A stretch of 64,000 bases of DNA from Flaccisagitta enflata (taxonomy: Eukaryota > Chaetognatha > Sagittoidea > Aphragmophora), in assembly GCA_965153355.1 (NCBI GenBank), contig OZ231127.1, positions 20,832,001 to 20,896,000 of the forward strand, written 5' to 3'. Under the pieces are notes generated by a model. That model ran no database searches, was not told the origin of the DNA, and was given only the letters and a program-made list of their open reading frames with translations. How positions within the stretch are numbered: position 1 is the first letter of the stretch; every line of letters begins with the position of its first letter. Positions 33,751-46,426 of this stretch are shown one piece after another. The translations under genes were made by a program, and so were the position numbers.

Positions 33751-33822
33751 GTGTTGAGACCGGACTGACCAGTGCGCGTAGGACGGTGTTCATCTGGTCG
33801 CAACTGGATCCGGTCTCAACAC
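33751..33822. repeat. 72-bp hairpin
   Basis: The 14-bp perfect stem GTGTTGAGACCGGA / TCCGGTCTCAACAC encloses a shorter inner pairing around CTGACCAG / CTGGTCG. There is no coding context. Confidence 0.8.
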
Positions 33823-34057
33823 ACGCTTTTGTGACTATTCCACTTTTTGGCTCGATCACTACGGACCGACGGACTGACAAAGACTTATTAGGGAGTTGCG
33901 AGTCCGCAACTAGAAAGATGTTGATTTTTTGGCTTCAAATGACATTAGAAACTGCATATGAAAGCATGAAAGAGAATAGAACTTCACATCGATTACCTGT
34001 AAAACTGGTCATCAAAATGCAAAAAGAATTTAAAACAAGGCTGTATACACGGCAGCA

Positions 34058-34176
34058 TTAGTCGCGGACGGGTGAGCGGGAGCGGAAAACCTCGAAAAGT
34101 GACTTTGTAACGGACGGACGGACGGACGGACGGACGGACCGAAAAGTGGCTTATAGAGTCGCGCGTCCGCGACTAA
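34058..34176. mobile_element. Short TTAGTCGCGGACG element with a (GGAC)n core
   Basis: The ends are TAGTCGCGGACG and CGTCCGCGACTA. The core contains seven tandem GGAC units (CGGACGGACGGACGGACGGA). The architecture matches the AGGTGCGAC elements but with different termini. It lies about 160 bp upstream of the first exon of the coiled-coil gene seen here. Confidence 0.8.
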
Positions 34177-34335
34177 AAATGTTCGTGTTGTTTTCCAACT
34201 TAATTGATGATTCAACAGTCAGCACTGCTGAGACTTGAGTCAACGGTGTTGAGGCACACACCGATGTGGTGGCAAAACTGACACTTCAATCTTCTATACC
34301 TAACGCGGCTTCACCCCTTCTCTCAAACTTTCCAG

Positions 34336-34963
34336 TTTCTCGCGTTCAAGAAAAAGCGGCGCAAAAAGCGGTCCTCGGAGGATGGCTTGACGGAAGGAGA
34401 CGCCGGTTCCGCGTTGGACAGCAGCGATTCGAATCTCTCCGCCAACGAGTCTCGATTGTCCGCGTCCGGCTTCGGCAGCGACGTGGATGAGTCGTTTTCT
34501 CACGCTCCTCCTCGGTCCAGCTTGAATCCGATGTCTTCTTCTTCATCCTCGAACGACGCTGCGTCGGCGTCGCTTTTGACGGAAGTAGATATCGATGACT
34601 GCCCTTCCTTTCGCGATGACGCTCCTTCGCTCGAGGATGACGTTTCAGTCGTTGCTGAGCATTGTCGCGAAGGTGACGGTCGCGAAGCCGTCACCGCTCA
34701 CGATCCTCCTCGAGGGGACCACGTCGAGGCACCCACAGACGCCCTCGCCGCTTCTTTGATCTCCTCCTCGGTCTCCCTCACCCAGTCGCTGCTCTCGACT
34801 TCTTCGTCTTCTTCCGCTTCCTCGACGACGACCGTGTTTGACGCTTCTAAGGCAGAAGTCACGGATGCTCCGAACGCTTCTCGACGCTCCAATGCATCTT
34901 CCGGATTCGCCCTTCAGCCTCAGAAGACGGCTCTCACCGTCGTCTTCTCCGCCGACGCGACAG
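34336..34963 (+). CDS. Coiled-coil gene, first exon recognised
   Basis: The acceptor cttctctcaaactttccag precedes TTT CTC GCG TTC AAG, phase 0. The exon encodes the basic patch, then serine/acidic sequence (DSSDSNLSANESRLSASGFG), and ends ADAT before GTTGGC in phase 1. No in-frame ATG sits at its beginning, so at least one 5' exon is missing. Confidence 0.78.
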
Positions 34964-37900
34964 GTTGGCAGTTTAACTTTTATATATTTGACTGGTAACG
35001 ATAACTTACAAGTGTTGAATCTTAGAACTGGACGTTCTGAGCGCATGAGCCAATCTTGCTCAAGGATCCTTAAACGTCTTTAGGTTTAGGATTGCATATC
35101 GTTTAAGGCGGGTAAATGCTAGAGACGGTTCCGTTATCGCTGGATCCTGTTACATATCGACTTAATCATGTTGATGTGCTCACTTACCAGGTATGAGTAA
35201 GTACTTCACATTTACTCCAACACATCGTGGTTTCCTTTGGCTTTCAGACGTTTGCGCTTCCATCAATGACGATTCGTTTTCCGCTCTCGACGCTGTCATG
35301 GCATCCCCTTCCAACCCACCTTCATCCGGCGCCGCCACGCCTTATCTGACGCCGACCACACAGACTCCTTCGCCCAAACCTGACCAATACTCATCGACTT
35401 CCTCGCTGGCGGCAGCGGCGACATCGTCATTCCTCGACGCCTCGTTAATGGACAAGTATTTGACGCCGTATCAGGATTACGCGGACACTTCTTCGTTGCT
35501 CTGTGATACTTCGCACGTCGCCGTTGCCGACACACCATCGAGATTCGTTTCATTTGACGCCACTGGAGATTTGGACGAAGGTCCCTTGGAAGAAGAGGAG
35601 GATGAGGAAGAGGATGAGAATGGCGATGAAGATAAGAGCGTTGATGAGAGATCGATGGCGCAAGCGGATATGCACTTGGACATGTTAAAGGTCAGCAAAC
35701 ACTACCGCTTACTCACATTTTGAGCAAGTCTTGGCCGATAATCTCTTGGACCTTCTTAATTCTTGTCTTAATCCCACCCCAATACTTGGGTGCGTTTGTA
35801 ACCTTTGACATCCGTAAACTAGCACCCCTTGTATATGTTGATTTGTCTGTCTGTCTGTACAATCTCGCCGCATTTGCCCATCCGTCCTTTGTATTGCTGC
35901 TGGATCTTTCCTTTCATCCCTTCTTTTCTGCCTGACGGTTTCCCTCTTTGACTCGTCCCTTGATGGGTTCTCTTTGATCTTTTTGTGATGAGAAAGCACT
36001 ATTCCTGAAAACAACCTCGCGTTCGTGTTCTGACTGCTGATCTCACCGTAAAAGGAACGATAGTGAGACACATTTCAACGAACTGTGTAAATTTTGATGT
36101 CAGTAGTATGGTAAGCTGGTATTATTTGGTACAGACCTGTTTGTTTTGATTAAGGTTTTTAAAGATTTTTTAAGAAGTGATCATGAATTATTGAATGATA
36201 TTTCCACTTCGCCAACCAAGTTGATTCGATTTCATAAAAAGATCCGTTTTAGTGAAGGGATTCAAGCTGTGTCGTCGAATGAATGAATAAAAAAAAATGT
36301 TTGAATGAATAAACAATGTAATTTGCTTTGAGTATTAAAATCTATAATATTAAAATCTGCAAATCTATCAAGTTCAATCACTGATTCATCCCCTTAACTA
36401 TCACCAGGATCTCAGCCTCATCGATTGTCCTTTGTCGTCGGACGCCAAACTTGACGATTCCCCACTCGTTACTCCGCTCTCCTCTTTTAATGGATCACCC
36501 TCCAAAGGGTCGTTGCCAACTCGCGGAAGCGACGAGGACGACGGTGGTGACGAGGCAGTCATGATATCGAGCGGCCCGTCAACCTCCTTCGGGTCTCCCG
36601 TATCCTCAAGGTCGAAGGACGAAGGCGGCAATGTTAACGTCGTCTGCGAGCTGCAACGTCAAACGGCGGAGTTCTTCATGGAAGACTCGTTTGCAGTTGA
36701 AGAAGACGACGACGACGATGATGAGGATGAGCGTGGGGAAGGACGGAGCGAGGAGACGAGCGACTCGCTCACGCGCGTTTCTCCCCGTCTTGGAGAATCT
36801 ACGTCGCGCGAATCCATCACCGGGGACTCTTTCTTTGGAATACCCACGACCGCTGTCGCGGCAAGTGCCAGCTTCACCTCTGGTAGGTTGTTCCTCATAC
36901 ATTGCCACGCAATTCTACCTGTCGACCATTTTGTCCGCCTTTTTTGTCCTTGACAATGATTTGAAAAAAAGTCTGTCGGAAGCTCCCTTTGAACTAAGAA
37001 TTCGCACTGTAGCATTTCACGCCGCTCCACTTACTCCGTTGAAATCAAAATTGAGTGTCCAAGGGCAAGGAGCAAAGTGGTGTAACAGTGTTCTACGTGA
37101 CTTTGGATGCTTCACAGAGCAGTAGTTGGGAGTGTCCCTTCATTGTTCGGCTTATGTAGTTTGTTTTATTTTCCACATTTATTTTGGTTTTGAAGTTAAC
37201 AAATAATTAAAGATTTCTTTTATATTCTTATTATTTAAAGAACAGTTATATGTTTGAAAAAAATTGTGGTATTTGAAAATATAGATATTAATGTTAAAAC
37301 CAATTATAGAGATGCTCATTATAAAGTGAATAAATAATTTTTAAAAAATTATAAAAATAAAAGTTATATAGAATATAGAATATACTTTTGGCAGTACTGA
37401 AATATATTATTAAGTCACCACAACACTATTTGATACTATTTAACCCAAAGTATTACTATACAGGGGGTATATGGGGAAGGAAAACAAATGTATTTCGACC
37501 CTGAGGGGAAGAAAGTCAAAGGACCAGGGGCGAAAAAAATCAAAGGTCGTGCTACTATATACACCCCTGCAAAGAACAGCAGCATAGATGAATAAAGTGA
37601 TGGGATATTACCAAGTTTTGTTATGCGAAGCACCCAACTTAAATGGCATCCATGCCCAGAGACAATTGAGAACTTTATAGGTCTAATGAAAAGAACGCAG
37701 TATTCAATTGCTTGCTAGATTTTTGGCTAACGTTTGTTTAGCTCCGATCTAATTAACTTTGATTAGTGAACGCGGTCATTTTAGTTACGCTTATCCCCCC
37801 CCTTTCTTTACTCGCAGTTGGCACAGACGGTTTCATTCTTCCTTCGTCTTCTTCGTCGGCGACCTCTTGTTCCTCATCTACGCCCGATAAGCGTCACGTG

Positions 37901-40759
37901 ACCGAGATAACCGGCAGCGGCAATCTCGATAACGGCCTCGGTTCCTCTTCATCGCAACCCAAGGCAAGCATTTCGAACTTTCACACCCCGAGAAAGGAAT
38001 TTTAGTGTTTTGGCCCGAAATCTAGGACATTTTAATGGAAAGGTCGAAAAGTTATCGACAGGAGAGTGGGAACAGATAAATTAACACTTGATATGACGCT
38101 TTTGATATTGACATTTGCACGAGGAAACTTTGCCATGTTGCATTAGTGTTTGAGACTCTCCTGTTGGTGTTTGAAAAGTTAAAAGAAATCAGCCCACACT
38201 TTCGTCATGCATGGTATAGTGATCATATTGTTGGAACAAACATCCACACAGAGAGCGATTCCACGCAACATTGATTCATTGATTGATTGACGCAGCGAGT
38301 TTTTTAAGTAAATAGAATTTTAAAAAAACATAACTAGTGCTCTTTCGCCCCGATACTCGCCATTTCAGATCTTGAGACGTGATTCTAAGATGAGAAGTCA
38401 GGACAGAATGATCACCCAACTGGCTCGGCAGTTAAGAGCGGCGCTTGATGGGCGTTCCCACGACGAACAACTCATTAGGAAAATGGGACATCAGCTCGTT
38501 AAAATGCAGGAACAACTGAAAAAGGTAAAATCGGTCAGCACGCTCTACAGACGGGACCCTAATATAGTCAGGGAGCTTAACGGCAGAAACTAAAGTGTGG
38601 GGTCAAAATTGCCAAAAAGCTCTGGAACTTCACTATTCTGACATATTTTTTCATGCTGAACACGAATCTGACCTCCGTTTTGGAATATTTTTTGGGCCCC
38701 CCTTTCAAAAATCCATTTTTATGCCATTTTTGGGGTAAAAATGCACTTTTTGGCTATTTGGAGTACACTGCAGTCGCCTGGTTGTGTTTTTTAGTCAAAC
38801 CTAACAAGAACTAAAGTGCATACACAGTTTACGAGAATTATGTGGCCATATCAGGACTGTAGATCCCCAAAAACAGGCCAAAATTGGCCCAAAACAGCCA
38901 AAAACAGCATTTTTTCCCAAAAATATCAGTGTTATTTAAAATTTTTTTGCCAATCACTCTCAATTAAATCAGAACTAGGACAAATATACTCATTGGGAGC
39001 TTCGGACCCTGGTACGGGGATCATAACAGGCCAAAAAAAGGCCAAAAATGGCCTAAAATGACCAAAATCGGCATTTTAATCTTGCAGATCATTGTTATAC
39101 AGAATTTTTTCGCTATTATCACTCAATCCAGCCAGAATTAGGTAAAATATACTCATTGAGAGCTTTTGACGCCAATAGGGGGGTCAAAACAGGCCAAAAA
39201 CAGGCAAAAAATGGCCTAGAATGGCCAAAATCGGCATTTTCATCAAGTAGGTCATTGTTATTTCAAATTTTTTCACTAATCTCACTCAATCCAGTCAGAA
39301 ATAGGTCAAATATATTCATTGAGAGCTTTGGATGCCAATATGGGGGTCACAACAGGCCAAAAACAGGCTAAAAATAGCCTAAAATGGCCAAAATTGGCAT
39401 TTTCATTATGCAGGTCATTGTTATTCCGATTTTTTTTCGTTAATCTCACTCAATCCAGTCACGAATCGGTCAAATATATTCTTTGAGAGCTTTGGACACT
39501 GATATGGGGGTCACAACAGGCCAAAAACGACCTAAAACAGCCAAAAACAGCATTTTTTCCAAAAATTTCAGTGTAATTCAAAAATTTCTTGCCAATCACT
39601 CTCAAATAAGATACAACTAGGACAAATTTACTCATTATGAGCTTTAGACCCTGATACGGGGGTCATAACAGGCCAAAAACAGGCCTAAATGGCCTGAAAT
39701 GGTAAAAATCGGTATTTCAATCACATAGATCATGGTTATACCGAATTTTTTCGCTTATTTCACTCAATCCAGCCAGAACTTGGTCAAATATACTCATTGA
39801 GATCTTTGCACACTGCTACAAGGGTCATAACAGGCCAAAAACAGGCAAAAAATGGCCTAAAATGGCCAAAATCGGCATTCTCATCACATATGTCATTGTT
39901 AAATGATATTCTTCTGCCAATCTCACTCAGAACAAGGTCAAATATACTCATTGAGAGCTTGAGAAACCGTTACCGGGACCATAACAGGCCAATAGTGGCC
40001 TAAAATGGCCAAAATTTATGTTTTCAACTAAAAAATCCTAATTGTTTTTGGGCAGCAGCCCCAAAGAGAACAAAGTCCTGTAGAACACAGGGGGATTCTC
40101 ATTCGTCTGTTCGTTTGTTTGTTTGTTCATTGATCCCCCCTTATCAGGCCTCTCCGGCCTCAAATTTGGCCTCAGGCCTCGAATCCAGCCTCTCAGGCCT
40201 CAAATCCAGCCTTTCTGGCCTCAAATTTGGCCTCTCAGGTCTCAAATCCGGCCTCTCAGGCAGGCCTGAGCGATTGTATTGTGTATTGGTATTGGGTTTA
40301 CAATATTCTTGTGTATTGGGTTTTCCCAATACATATAGCTTATTTTGTAATTTTTCCAATACAATACAATATTATACAATATCATATAAAAGTTGATCTG
40401 AGGAGAGTGAAATATATGAGAGAAAGATCGAATGAGATGAGGAGGAAGAGGAGAAGCATTCAAAGGTCTGAGGGAGAACAAAAGATATGAAGAAGGTAAG
40501 AGATAAAAGGAGAAGAGGATTTGCTCAAAATAAAAGTGGGTGAGGGATGAAAAGAGGAAGAGGAAGAGGAACTTATGAGAGTTTAAGTGGATTGAAATAT
40601 ACAAAGAGGAAGAGGAAGAATAAGAATCTATGACAGTAACAATTGGTGGCTAGAAGCTAGGAGGATGAAGAGGAGGAACAGGAAGAAGATCAAAAATCCA
40701 TAGAAGACAGAGAAAAGAGAAAATGAAAGAAAGAGAGAGAGAGAGAGAAACAGAGAGAG

Positions 40760-40823
<64 letters not shown>

Positions 40824-43800
40824 AAAAGAAAAAAAGAAACAAACAGATAGACAGACTGACAAACAGACAAAAAGATTACTTTCCAATACTGAATACTAAT
40901 TATTAAAACTATATATAGGTGATTAAATATTGTATTGTATTGTATCCAATGATAATGTATTGTATACAATTTTAATGGATATTGTATTGTATTGGTATTA
41001 TATTGTATTGTCCCAATACTTGACAGTATTGTATTGGTATTGTATAGTTGACAAAAATGCTATATAGCTCGGGCCTGCTCTCAGGCCTCAAATCTGGCCT
41101 CTCAGGCCCCAAATCAAGCCCCTCAGGCCTCAAATCCAACCTCTCAGGCCTCAAACCTGGCCTCTTAGGCCTCAAATTAAGCTTCTCAAGCCTCATATTC
41201 AAATTCTCAGGCCTCTAACCTGGCCTCTCATGCCTGAAATCAGCTATTTAAGCCTCAACTTATTGCTCTCAGGCTTCAAATCAGTCCTCTGACCTTTCAA
41301 GCCTTAATCCAGCTCTATCAAGCCTCAAGCCTGCCCTCTTAAGCTTCCAACAGGCATTCTGACGCCTTACATCAGCCTTCTTAGACCTCAGTATAGGCTC
41401 TAGAAGGCCTCCAGTAAGCCCTCTATAACCATGGGCAAAAAAAAATCGCACATTGCTTATTTCTACCCTTAGTTGGTGTAGCTTTTGCAAAAGTATATAA
41501 AATCTATGACCATTTTAAAGAGCTTCAAAAAATCTTTCATTCGAGTTGTTGAACGAAATTCTAACTTGAAAACTTTAGAAGTTATAGGCAATTTCTCCTA
41601 TAAACCGGGCCGGCAAGAATTGAGTGCCTGATTGAGTTAACATTGAAAAAAATAATATAATTCAATGATACAGTTAAACCCCGCTATAACGGATCCAAGA
41701 GTAATGAAAATCCGCCTATAACGAATCTAAGAACTTGGTCCCTTCATGTCAATTTCTTTTAATTTCTATGTTGGCTATAAGGGAAATCCGGCTATAGTGG
41801 ATACAATTTGTTGGTCCCTTGACATCCGTTATTGCGGGGTTTAACTGTAGTTGCATATATCAGCATGAAATTTTGGTTCTGGGCTCAGAATTTGATACTT
41901 TTATCAAGTTACCCTGAAAAAATCACTTAGTCTTAAACTATGTTTAATCATATGATTTTTTATGAAAAACAGTGTGACATAGTGTGACAAGGTGTTAACT
42001 TGATAGGACATTTTTTAAAAAAATCAATATCTCCGGCTAGAACTGACATGAAGGTCTGAAATTTGGCATGTAACCTGGGTTATGTCTTTACTAAACGGGG
42101 GAAAAAAAGAAATTTTCCATCACACTTAAAAGTATGCTTTTTCGTGTATAGCATATTTCTATATCAAGATTGAATATTTTTTTATATTTGACAAATCAAC
42201 TATTAGCAAACTTTTTCCATAGTAAATGACCACCAATCACCATATAATTTTTGGTGTTTCTGTAGGGATAGTAATGGTACAAAAATGACCCATAGTTGGA
42301 TAGGCTTGACAATTTCTTGGTGTCTTTATCATAGTAGATATGAAGTGTGACACAAGTGTGACAGGGAAAATAGGCTTATTTGGCTTTACTTTTGGCCACC
42401 TTATCCATCAAAATCTTGATTTTGAAGCATGTATGTTAGACACTTGGTCCCAGGGGATATTTCAGAACAGCTATTATTATCAACAAAATGATTGGTGAGA
42501 GGAAACTGGGTTTTTTTACTTGCCAAATCATGTTTTTCAGCTGGCCCGGTTTAAAGGAGAAATTGCCTATATCAATTTGAAAAAAAAGTATCAAATTGAA
42601 ATCTGACAGGTATGACATTTTTTACTTACTTGAATTCATGGACTAAATGTCTTTGATTGATTGCCGTTTCTAAATGGATTGATTTATCAAGGTCTGCTTG
42701 GCGCCATTTTGTAGATAATGACTAATATTTTCATTTTTTCTTAAATTTTTTTTAGTTTCCTTTTGTCAGATATATTTTACATGCTTTTAAAGACAAAACT
42801 AAAACCACAGAGTCCCTTCAATTGACAGATTATGATGGTGCTTACTTCAAACGGTTGCCATTTCTAAACGAATTGAGCGACAACTTTCTACTTGGTCTAG
42901 ATTTGTAGAACTTTCAAATATCTTTCAAATGGTCACTGATTTTTTGTATTTTTATTGAAATCAAGCCAGTCAAAGGCATCATTTTTTGCCCATGGTTAGC
43001 ATCTCATCCGCTTCTTTAGGGAGGATGAATGAAAGTCCCCCTATGATCTACAGGACTTCGTCCCCTTCAGGACCACTGCCCTGTTTCCCCTCACTCCAAT
43101 TCACAATCACTCAAAGTAGGGCAACAGGCATTGTTGCCTTTGGGCGACCTGTTTTTTTGTAAATCTCACACAATCTAGTAAGAACTAGGACAAATATACT
43201 CATTGAGAACTCTTGACACTGATACCAGGATCATAACAAGCCAAAAACAGGCCAAAAATGGGCTCAATTGGCTAAAATTGGCATTTTCATCAACTAAGTC
43301 ATTGTTGTTCAAAATTTTTCTCACCATCTTCTGCTAGGGAAAATTTGTATTGATGTTTGAATAAACACAAATTTGAAAAAAAAAATTGTGATTGGGATAT
43401 ACAAAAAAGTTGTGCAGAATCACATTCTACATTTTGAGACAAACAGGTGATAAAAAGATAGTTAGACCAAATTTTGATGCTGATGACCTATGCTTTCACA
43501 TATATTAGAGATTTTCTTCTTCTTGTACGGCAGATGTCCAGATGTACATACATACAGATGGACATCTGGAAATTCACCCCTGTGTACTACAGGACATCAG
43601 CCCTTTGGGACCACTGCCCAAAAAGCAAAGTCATATATCAATTTCAAAAGCACCCGGGGCGCTCTTTTGAAAAAATACAGTAAGCGAGGCAAGTGTACCT
43701 CTGACCAGCTAATGCTTTCGCAACTAATACTTTTTGGGCAGCGAAGGGGCTGATGACCTATGCTTTCACACATATGGGGGACTTTCTTCTCCTCGGTCTT

Positions 43801-46226
43801 CTTCTTCTCCTTCTCCTTCTCCTACGTCCCCCCCTTTGACTCAGATCCTAGCCTCAGGGCCCAAATCCCAGCCTTGAGGCCCAAATCCCAGCCTTGTGGC
43901 CAGGCCTGAAATTAGGATTTTTTCTGAGCGTGCACGCCGGGCACGCCCCCCAAAATTATAGCGAGCCCGACAGGAAAAGAGCGTGCCCGGCAGAATTATT
44001 GATTTTACCATATTTCTAACTCAATATTTCTTTTTGAAGCCTTCAAAAGAGATAGAGATAGCTACTAGTAAAATAACTACAGTAGATGTCGTCTAGACTT
44101 GGAAATACGGGGGAATTCATTACAGGAAGACAAATTTACTTAAGAGACTGATATTTGGAAAATAGATTAATAAAAGGATGCTTTGTTGCCCATGGGTGTT
44201 GGTTGCTATGGAAACACATTTTCATGTATTCACGCTAAAGTATCAATATTTTGAGAAATTTTTTGAGGGAACATTGTTTAAAATAAAATTTGCCACAACT
44301 TTCCCACAGTATGTTCTGTAAGAATATTGCTCGTTTAGCCGTTGCTAGGGAGCGTAACTATGTGTGACAGCCCTGTGATGCTCCCTAGCAACCGCTAAAC
44401 CAGCAATATTCTTACAGAACATACTGTGGGAAAGTTGTAGCAAATTTTATTTTAAACAATGTTCCTCAAAAATTTCTCAAAATATTGATACTTTAATAAA
44501 TACATGGAAATGTTTTCCATGGCAACCATGGGCATGGGCATCCATCTGGCAGCCCGAAGGGGCCGATGACCTATGCTTTCACACAGGGCAAATTTCTCCT
44601 CTTCTTCTCCTTCTCCTCCTTCGTACCCCCCCCCCACTTTCAGCCTCTAGACCCAAATCCCAGCCTCAAGGCCCAAATCCCAGCCTCAAGGCCCAAATCC
44701 CAGCCTCAAGGCCCAAATCCCAGTCTCGAGGCTCAAATCTCAGCCAAGAGGCTCAAATCCCTGCCTCTAAGCTCAAATCCCAGCTTCAGGGCCCCAATTC
44801 CAGCCTCCAGGCTCAAATAAAAACAGCATAGGTCATCGGCTCCTTCGGGGCCGCTGCCCCTCTCACCATCTCACACTAACGGGGTCCAAAAAAGCTACAG
44901 AAACCCAAGTTGATAAGTCAGTGGATTTGAGGATTGATATGATAAGGTTTTCGACCCGTAGAATCCATTTCTGGGGTCAAAAAAGGCAAAATCTGGCGGG
45001 ATCCCCTACCGCCCTTGGCCCTGATCGAGCATATGGGCCCCGGAATGAGCATTTTGGCCATTTTTTCGCAATTTCATCTGATTTGCAGGGTATTCTTGAT
45101 ATTTTTGAATGAAATCCGACTAATGTGAGGCTGTAGAATTCAATAGAAATGGTCTGAGGGGTCTGTGATCATAACTTTGATGTGAAAGTGGCCCTGAATG
45201 AGCATTAGGGCCCTGAACAAGCAGATTTTCCATGTTTTCACCTTTCCAGCGAAATATAAGTAAAAAATCATACTCATGGAAATGCTTTTTTAGCAAGAAT
45301 GAGGCTGCTTTGTTCATTTTCGTTAAATTCTGTGTAGGTGGCAGGGGCTTTTATTCAAAGGGCTGTTTCAATTGTTGGGCAGGAGCAGTGATGCTAAAGA
45401 TTGCTTCGAAGACCTGAACAAGTTATATGTAAGAGGCAAAGCAGCCTAAAGGCCTTAACCCCAGCCCCAATATCCAAACTTCAGATCTTATGGCAGAAAT
45501 TGTATTTCAAAACCCCAAGGCTTACTGATTCTCATGAATCTCCATGAGCCCAAGCTTAGGTCATTTTTTTAGAGCGAGCCCACAAACTCTTTATATAGCG
45601 GTCGGGCTCTCACTTTTTTTGTCTCTACACCTTTTTGCACAAGTATGTTTGTACGTCTCTGTGTGTTTGTCCATCTAACCATCCATAACATGTTTGAAAT
45701 ATTGTATTCTCTTTTTGACTTTTTTTAGTGGTATAGCCTATAACAGGTTATATCCCCTGCCCAACCGTCTGTGACTTTTGCCCTGTTATATGCAAGTGCA
45801 TTTCATCAGGCTTACATAATTAGAATGTTGAGCAAAACCGGGCCCGCCGTTTTCCGTCGGGCTCTGCAGGATTGTCAGGAGAGGGCCTAATGGGCTCTGT
45901 CAAAACAATCTGTAAAAAAAAACTAGTCAGGGGCATGGATGTAGGGAAGCTCGGAGGTTCGCCACGTCCACTAAGCATTTCAAGACCGAGTGAGGATCAA
46001 GACCGACTTATGTAAATAGTGATAATTGAAAAAAAAAATGTGATTTTCCTTCTTTTTGCATCATTTATGAATGATAATCTTCCATCTAAAGGCTTTTTTG
46101 TGATATTTAAAATGAACTCAGTTGCATTTCTCTTTATTTTTTTTTTTTTTTTTTATTTTTTTCAAAGAAATTTCTAGTTTTTTTGCAGCGGCCCCAAAGG
46201 GGACAAAAGACGAGGAAGGAAAGCAA

Positions 46227-46316
<90 letters not shown>

Positions 46317-46386
46317 CAGAGAAAGAGAGACAGAGAGAGAAAGAAAAAATAAGGAGATCTTGGCTTCGACATGTAGCACGAATGTT

Positions 46387-46426
<40 letters not shown>

